64,000 nt of DNA from Streptomyces aquilus. GTDB taxonomy: Bacteria; Actinomycetota; Actinomycetes; Streptomycetales; Streptomycetaceae. The translations under genes and the position numbers were made by a program. The notes under the pieces are model-generated. The model was given only the letters and a program-made list of their open reading frames with translations, was not told the DNA's origin and did no database searches. Positions 60,825 through 64,000 of this stretch are shown here, one piece after another. Position 1 is the first letter of the stretch. Every line of letters begins with the position of its first letter. The stretch is from the NCBI RefSeq assembly GCF_003955715.1, contig NZ_CP034463.1:7626001-7690000 (forward strand), in the 5' to 3' direction.

Positions 60825-62003
60825 ATGCCCCCACGTATGCGCAGAACCGCTCTCCTCACGGCCGCGGCCGCCCTCGTCGCCGGCGCCCTCGCCTGGCCCG
60901 CCGACGCCGCGCCCACCACCTTCGCCCACCCCGGAGTCACCGTCTCCCAGGGCCAGTTGGACTTCGCCCGCACCAAGGTCAACGCCGGCGCCCAGCCCTG
61001 GAAGGGCGCCTTCGACCAGCTGCTGGCGAGCAAGTACGCCGATCTGAACCGCACCCCCAAGCCCCGCGCGGTCGTCGAATGCGGCTCCTACTCCAACCCC
61101 AACTACGGCTGCACCGACGAGCGCGAGGACGCCATAGCCGCGTACACCGACGCCCTCGCCTGGTACATCACCCGCGACGACCGGTACGCCAAGAAGGCCA
61201 TCCAGCTGATGGACGCCTGGTCCGCGACCCTCACGGACCACACCAACAGCAACGCCCCGCTCCAGACCGGCTGGGCCGGCTCCTCCTGGCCCAAGGCCGC
61301 CGAGATCATCAAGTACACGTACACCGGCGGCTGGGCGAACTCCGGCCGCTTCGCGACCATGCTCCGCAACGTCTACCTCCCCGAGATCATCAACGGCTCC
61401 AACTCCAACGGCAATTGGGAGCTGTCGATGATGGAGGCCGCCGTCGGCATCTCCGTCTTCCTGGAGGACAGGACGTCGTACGACAAGGCCATGGCGAAGT
61501 TCCGCACGCGCACCGCCGCCTACGTCTACCTCGCCTCCGACGGGTCCGTGCCCAAGACCGTGCCGAGCCAGAACCTCGACACCACCGCGAAGATCGTCGC
61601 CTACTGGCAGGGCCAGTCCACCTTCGTCACCGGCCTCACCCAGGAGACCTGCCGCGACTTCACGCACACCGGCTACGGCATCTCCGCCATCTCGCACATC
61701 GCCGAGACCAGCCGCATCCAGGGACAGGACCTCTACGGCACCGACGTGGGCGAGCGGCTGCGGCAGGCGCTCGGCTTCCAGGCGAAGTACGAGCTGGGGA
61801 CCGCCGTTCCCGGCTGGCTGTGCGGGGGGTCGCTGAAGCTCGGGCTCGGACCGGTCACCGAGGTCGGCTACAACGCCCTCCACAACCGCCTCGGCATCGC
61901 CATGACCAACACCCAGACCCTGACCGAGCGGAACCGCCCGGCCGGCTCCAACAACCTCTTCGTGGCCTGGGAAACGCTCACCCACGGGGACAATCCGAGC
62001 TGA
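60825..62003 (+). CDS. Secreted alginate lyase-family polysaccharide lyase
   Basis: 392 residues from ATG 60825. A signal peptide (RMRRTALLTAAAALVAGALA, WPADAAP) exports it. The body has the alpha-toroid alginate-lyase fold (Alginate_lyase family): ECGSYSNPNYGCTDEREDAI, WSATLTDHTNSNAPLQTGW, NWELSMMEAAVGISVFLEDR, TCRDFTHTGYGISAISHIAE. The conserved NW-E and H-Y motifs suggest an active lyase that cuts uronate polymers such as alginate or glucuronan. Monocistronic. Confidence 0.9.
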   Translation: MPPRMRRTALLTAAAALVAGALAWPADAAPTTFAHPGVTVSQGQLDFARTKVNAGAQPWKGAFDQLLASKYADLNRTPKPRAVVECGSYSNPNYGCTDEREDAIAAYTDALAWYITRDDRYAKKAIQLMDAWSATLTDHTNSNAPLQTGWAGSSWPKAAEIIKYTYTGGWANSGRFATMLRNVYLPEIINGSNSNGNWELSMMEAAVGISVFLEDRTSYDKAMAKFRTRTAAYVYLASDGSVPKTVPSQNLDTTAKIVAYWQGQSTFVTGLTQETCRDFTHTGYGISAISHIAETSRIQGQDLYGTDVGERLRQALGFQAKYELGTAVPGWLCGGSLKLGLGPVTEVGYNALHNRLGIAMTNTQTLTERNRPAGSNNLFVAWETLTHGDNPS

Positions 62004-62084
62004 CCGACCGTTGAACATGCCGGGCGCCCTTCGTGATACTGGCGCCCGGTCGCCGGCTTCGCCGGCTTCACGGGGGAGGGACAC

Positions 62085-62777
62085 ATGAGCCAGGTGGTCA
62101 CCGAGACCATGGTCCGGATCGAGAACGTCCACAAGTCCTACGGTCGCGGCGCCGGCGTCGTCCACGCGCTGCGCGGGGTCTCGCTGGAGGTGCCGCGCGG
62201 GGAACTCGTCGCCCTCAAGGGGCGGTCGGGGTCCGGGAAGACCACGCTCCTCAACATCGTCGGCGGGCTCGACACACCCGACCAGGGGCGCGTCGAGGTC
62301 GGCGGACGCGACCTCGCAGGCCTGGACGAGGACGGACTGCTGGCGCTGCGCCGGGACCACATCGGGTTCGTCTTCCAGTCCTTCGGACTCATCCCGATCC
62401 TCACCGCCGCCGAGAACGTCGGCGTCCCCATGAGACTGCGCCGGGCCGACGCACGCGCGCGTGAGGAGCGCGTCGAGCTGCTGCTGTCCCTGGTGGGCCT
62501 CGCCGACCACGCCGGCCAGCGGCCCACCGAGCTCTCCGGCGGCCAGCAGCAGCGCGTCGCCATCGCCCGCGCCCTCGCCAACAGCCCCTCGCTGCTCGTC
62601 GCCGACGAGCCCACCGGCCAGCTCGACGCGGAGACCGGGCACGCCGTCATGGAGCTGCTGCGGGCCGTCGTCCGCAGTGAGCACGTGACCGCCCTCGTCG
62701 CCACGCACGACGCGACCCTGCTGGACCTGGCCGACCGGGTGCTGGAGCTGAGCGACGGGGAGATCGTCGAGGTCTGA
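62085..62777 (+). CDS. MacB/LolD-type ABC transporter ATP-binding protein
   Basis: 230 residues from ATG 62085 with GGGGGAGGG upstream. Walker A GRSGSGKTT, Q-loop FVFQSFGLIP, signature LSGGQQQRVA, Walker B LLVADEPTGQLD and switch His VATHDATLLD are all intact. It belongs to the LolD/MacB/FtsE-like group that works with FtsX-type permeases; no such permease adjoins it here, so its membrane partner is elsewhere or it acts alone. Confidence 0.9.
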   Translation: MSQVVTETMVRIENVHKSYGRGAGVVHALRGVSLEVPRGELVALKGRSGSGKTTLLNIVGGLDTPDQGRVEVGGRDLAGLDEDGLLALRRDHIGFVFQSFGLIPILTAAENVGVPMRLRRADARAREERVELLLSLVGLADHAGQRPTELSGGQQQRVAIARALANSPSLLVADEPTGQLDAETGHAVMELLRAVVRSEHVTALVATHDATLLDLADRVLELSDGEIVEV

Positions 62778-62908
62778 GACGCGCCGGGGGCGCCGTCAGG
62801 GTTGCGTCAAAGACGGTCCGCCGAGGGCCCTTCGACCCCTTTTGCCGCACGTGGTGGCCGTAAGGTCGACGCTGCGCAGGCAGCAGTGACCGGAAGACAA
62901 TGGGACCC

Positions 62909-64000
62909 ATGGGACGCGGCAAGCTTCGGATCTACCTCGGTGCGGCACCGGGCGTCGGCAAGACGTACGCGATGCTCTCCGAGGCGCACCGGCGCATCGA
63001 GCGCGGTACCGACTGCGTCGTGGCCCATGTCGAGCACCACGGCCGGCCGCGCACCGAGGTGATGCTGCACGGCCTGGAGCAGGTCGCCCACCGGGAACTG
63101 GAGTACCGGGGGACCGTCTTCCAGGAGATGGACGTCGACGCGGTGCTGCGCCGCGCTCCCGCGGTCGCCCTGGTGGACGAACTCGCCCACACCAACATCC
63201 CCGGCTCCCGCAACGCCAAGCGCTGGCAGGACGTGGAGGAGCTGCTCGCGGCCGGGATCGACGTCGTGTCGACGGTCAACATCCAGCACCTGGAGTCCCT
63301 CGGCGACGTCGTCGAGTCGATCACCGGCGTACGGCAGCAGGAGACGGTCCCCGACGAGGTCGTACGACGTGCCGACCAGGTCGAGCTGGTCGACATGTCG
63401 CCGGAGGCGCTGCGGCGGCGGATGGCGCACGGCAACATCTACCAGCCGGACAAGGTCGACGCCGCCCTGTCGAACTACTTCCGCCCCGGCAACCTCACCG
63501 CGCTGCGCGAGCTGGCGCTGCTGTGGGTGGCCGACCGGGTCGACGAGTACCTGAAGCAGTACCGCAGCGACCACCGGGTCTCGAAGATCTGGGGCTCGCG
63601 CGAGCGGATCGTCGTCGGTCTGACCGGCGGCCCCGAGGGGCGCACGCTGATCCGCCGGGCCGCGCGGCTCGCCGAGAAGGGCGCCGGCGGCGAGGTGCTC
63701 GCCGTCTACATCGCCCGCAGCGACGGGCTGACATCCGCCTCGCCCAAGGAACTCGCGGTGCAGCGCACCCTCGTCGAGGACCTCGGCGGCACCTTCCACC
63801 ATGTGATCGGCGACGACATACCGGCCGCGCTGCTGGACTTCGCGCGCGGCGTCAACGCCACCCAGATCGTGCTCGGCTCCTCGCGCCGCAAGACCTGGCA
63901 GTACGTCTTCGGGCCCGGCGTGGGCGCCACGGTCGCCCGGGAGTCCGGGCCCGACCTCGACGTCCACATCGTCACCCACGACGAGGTCGCCAAGGGCCGC
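62909..64000 (+). CDS. kdpD: KdpD-type sensor kinase, N-terminal part (truncated by window edge)
   Basis: At least 364 residues from ATG 62909 (ATG 62900 also in frame; GGAAGA upstream). The cytoplasmic KdpD domain is visible: RIYLGAAPGVGKTYAMLSEA (Walker A), VEHHGRPRTE, VALVDELAHTNIPGSRNAKR (Walker B) and STVNIQHLESLGDVVESITG. A USP-like domain begins about residue 230 (SKIWGSRERIVVGLTGGPEG). Membrane and kinase domains continue beyond 64000. KdpD senses K+ limitation with KdpE; no kdpABC genes lie on the left side. Confidence 0.93.
   Translation, partial: MGRGKLRIYLGAAPGVGKTYAMLSEAHRRIERGTDCVVAHVEHHGRPRTEVMLHGLEQVAHRELEYRGTVFQEMDVDAVLRRAPAVALVDELAHTNIPGSRNAKRWQDVEELLAAGIDVVSTVNIQHLESLGDVVESITGVRQQETVPDEVVRRADQVELVDMSPEALRRRMAHGNIYQPDKVDAALSNYFRPGNLTALRELALLWVADRVDEYLKQYRSDHRVSKIWGSRERIVVGLTGGPEGRTLIRRAARLAEKGAGGEVLAVYIARSDGLTSASPKELAVQRTLVEDLGGTFHHVIGDDIPAALLDFARGVNATQIVLGSSRRKTWQYVFGPGVGATVARESGPDLDVHIVTHDEVAKGR

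Noticed and set aside
1..64000. tRNA, rRNA, insertion sequence, integrase, prophage or biosynthetic cluster
   Set aside because: I looked for cloverleaf-like runs, transposase or integrase motifs and PKS/NRPS signatures and saw none.

Overview
The window is about 72% GC (my estimate by eye). Its CDSs have G/C-dominated third codon positions and many GTG starts, genes are densely packed with 4-bp stop/start overlaps, and it carries Streptomyces hallmarks: HrdB, a WhiH-type GntR regulator, SepH, CutRS, a c-di-AMP (ydaO) leader in front of a cell-wall hydrolase, a DasR-type site in front of ptsH and a DmdR/IdeR-type iron box. I read it as a core-chromosome segment of a Streptomyces. From memory the gene order matches the hrdB-to-kdpD stretch of S. 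coelicolor, but I could not run a comparison. I saw no rRNA, tRNA, CRISPR array, insertion sequence or prophage.

Layout. 0-6.2 kb: glycogen-debranching-like protein with a repetitive N-terminus, NrtR-like NUDIX regulator, and a fused ABC protein whose ATPase motifs look degenerate. 6.4-13.2 kb: whiH, hrdB, a secreted trypsin-like protease, a small zinc-ribbon-like protein and parE. 13.6-18.2 kb: DUF1453 protein, NarL-type two-component pair, DUF485 protein and a sodium/solute symporter. 18.3-24.4 kb: a NitT/TauT-type ABC transporter bracketed by two paralogous CitB/DcuR-type response regulators, one with its CitA-like kinase. 24.5-28 kb: iron-box-controlled Apd1-like ferredoxin protein and two divergent citrate-synthase-family genes, one fused to a helix-turn-helix. 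28-29.4 kb: a small accessory patch (two tandem paralogous small proteins and a DUF6082 protein). 29.7-38.9 kb: CobW GTPase, parC, paired M16 peptidases, riboswitch-controlled M23 peptidase, GntR regulator and HPr. 39-48 kb: Pat-type lysine acetyltransferase, DUF5998 protein, phosphodiesterase, thymidine kinase, DUF4352 and VOC proteins, rhodanese and SepH. 48.5-64 kb: Ser-rich membrane protein, sugar-lactone oxidase, MFS carrier, ferrochelatase, IMPase, CutRS, DUF4193, dut, DUF3710, polysaccharide lyase, an ABC ATPase and the 5' part of kdpD.

How it fits together. Housekeeping functions (principal sigma factor, topoisomerase IV, dUTPase, haem synthesis, division) are interleaved with development and cell-wall control (WhiH, SepH, M23 with c-di-AMP leader, DasR/HPr) and central carbon metabolism (citrate synthases, Pat, symporter). 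The most interesting signals are the HTH-citrate synthase with a perfect palindrome in the divergent promoter it shares with a second citrate synthase carrying Asp-to-Glu at the catalytic position; the multiply degenerate ABC ATPase beside whiH; the duplicated CitB-type regulators around one transporter; the iron box abutting the Apd1-like gene; the small-protein/DUF6082 patch; and several unrelated tandem-repeat arrays at gene ends.
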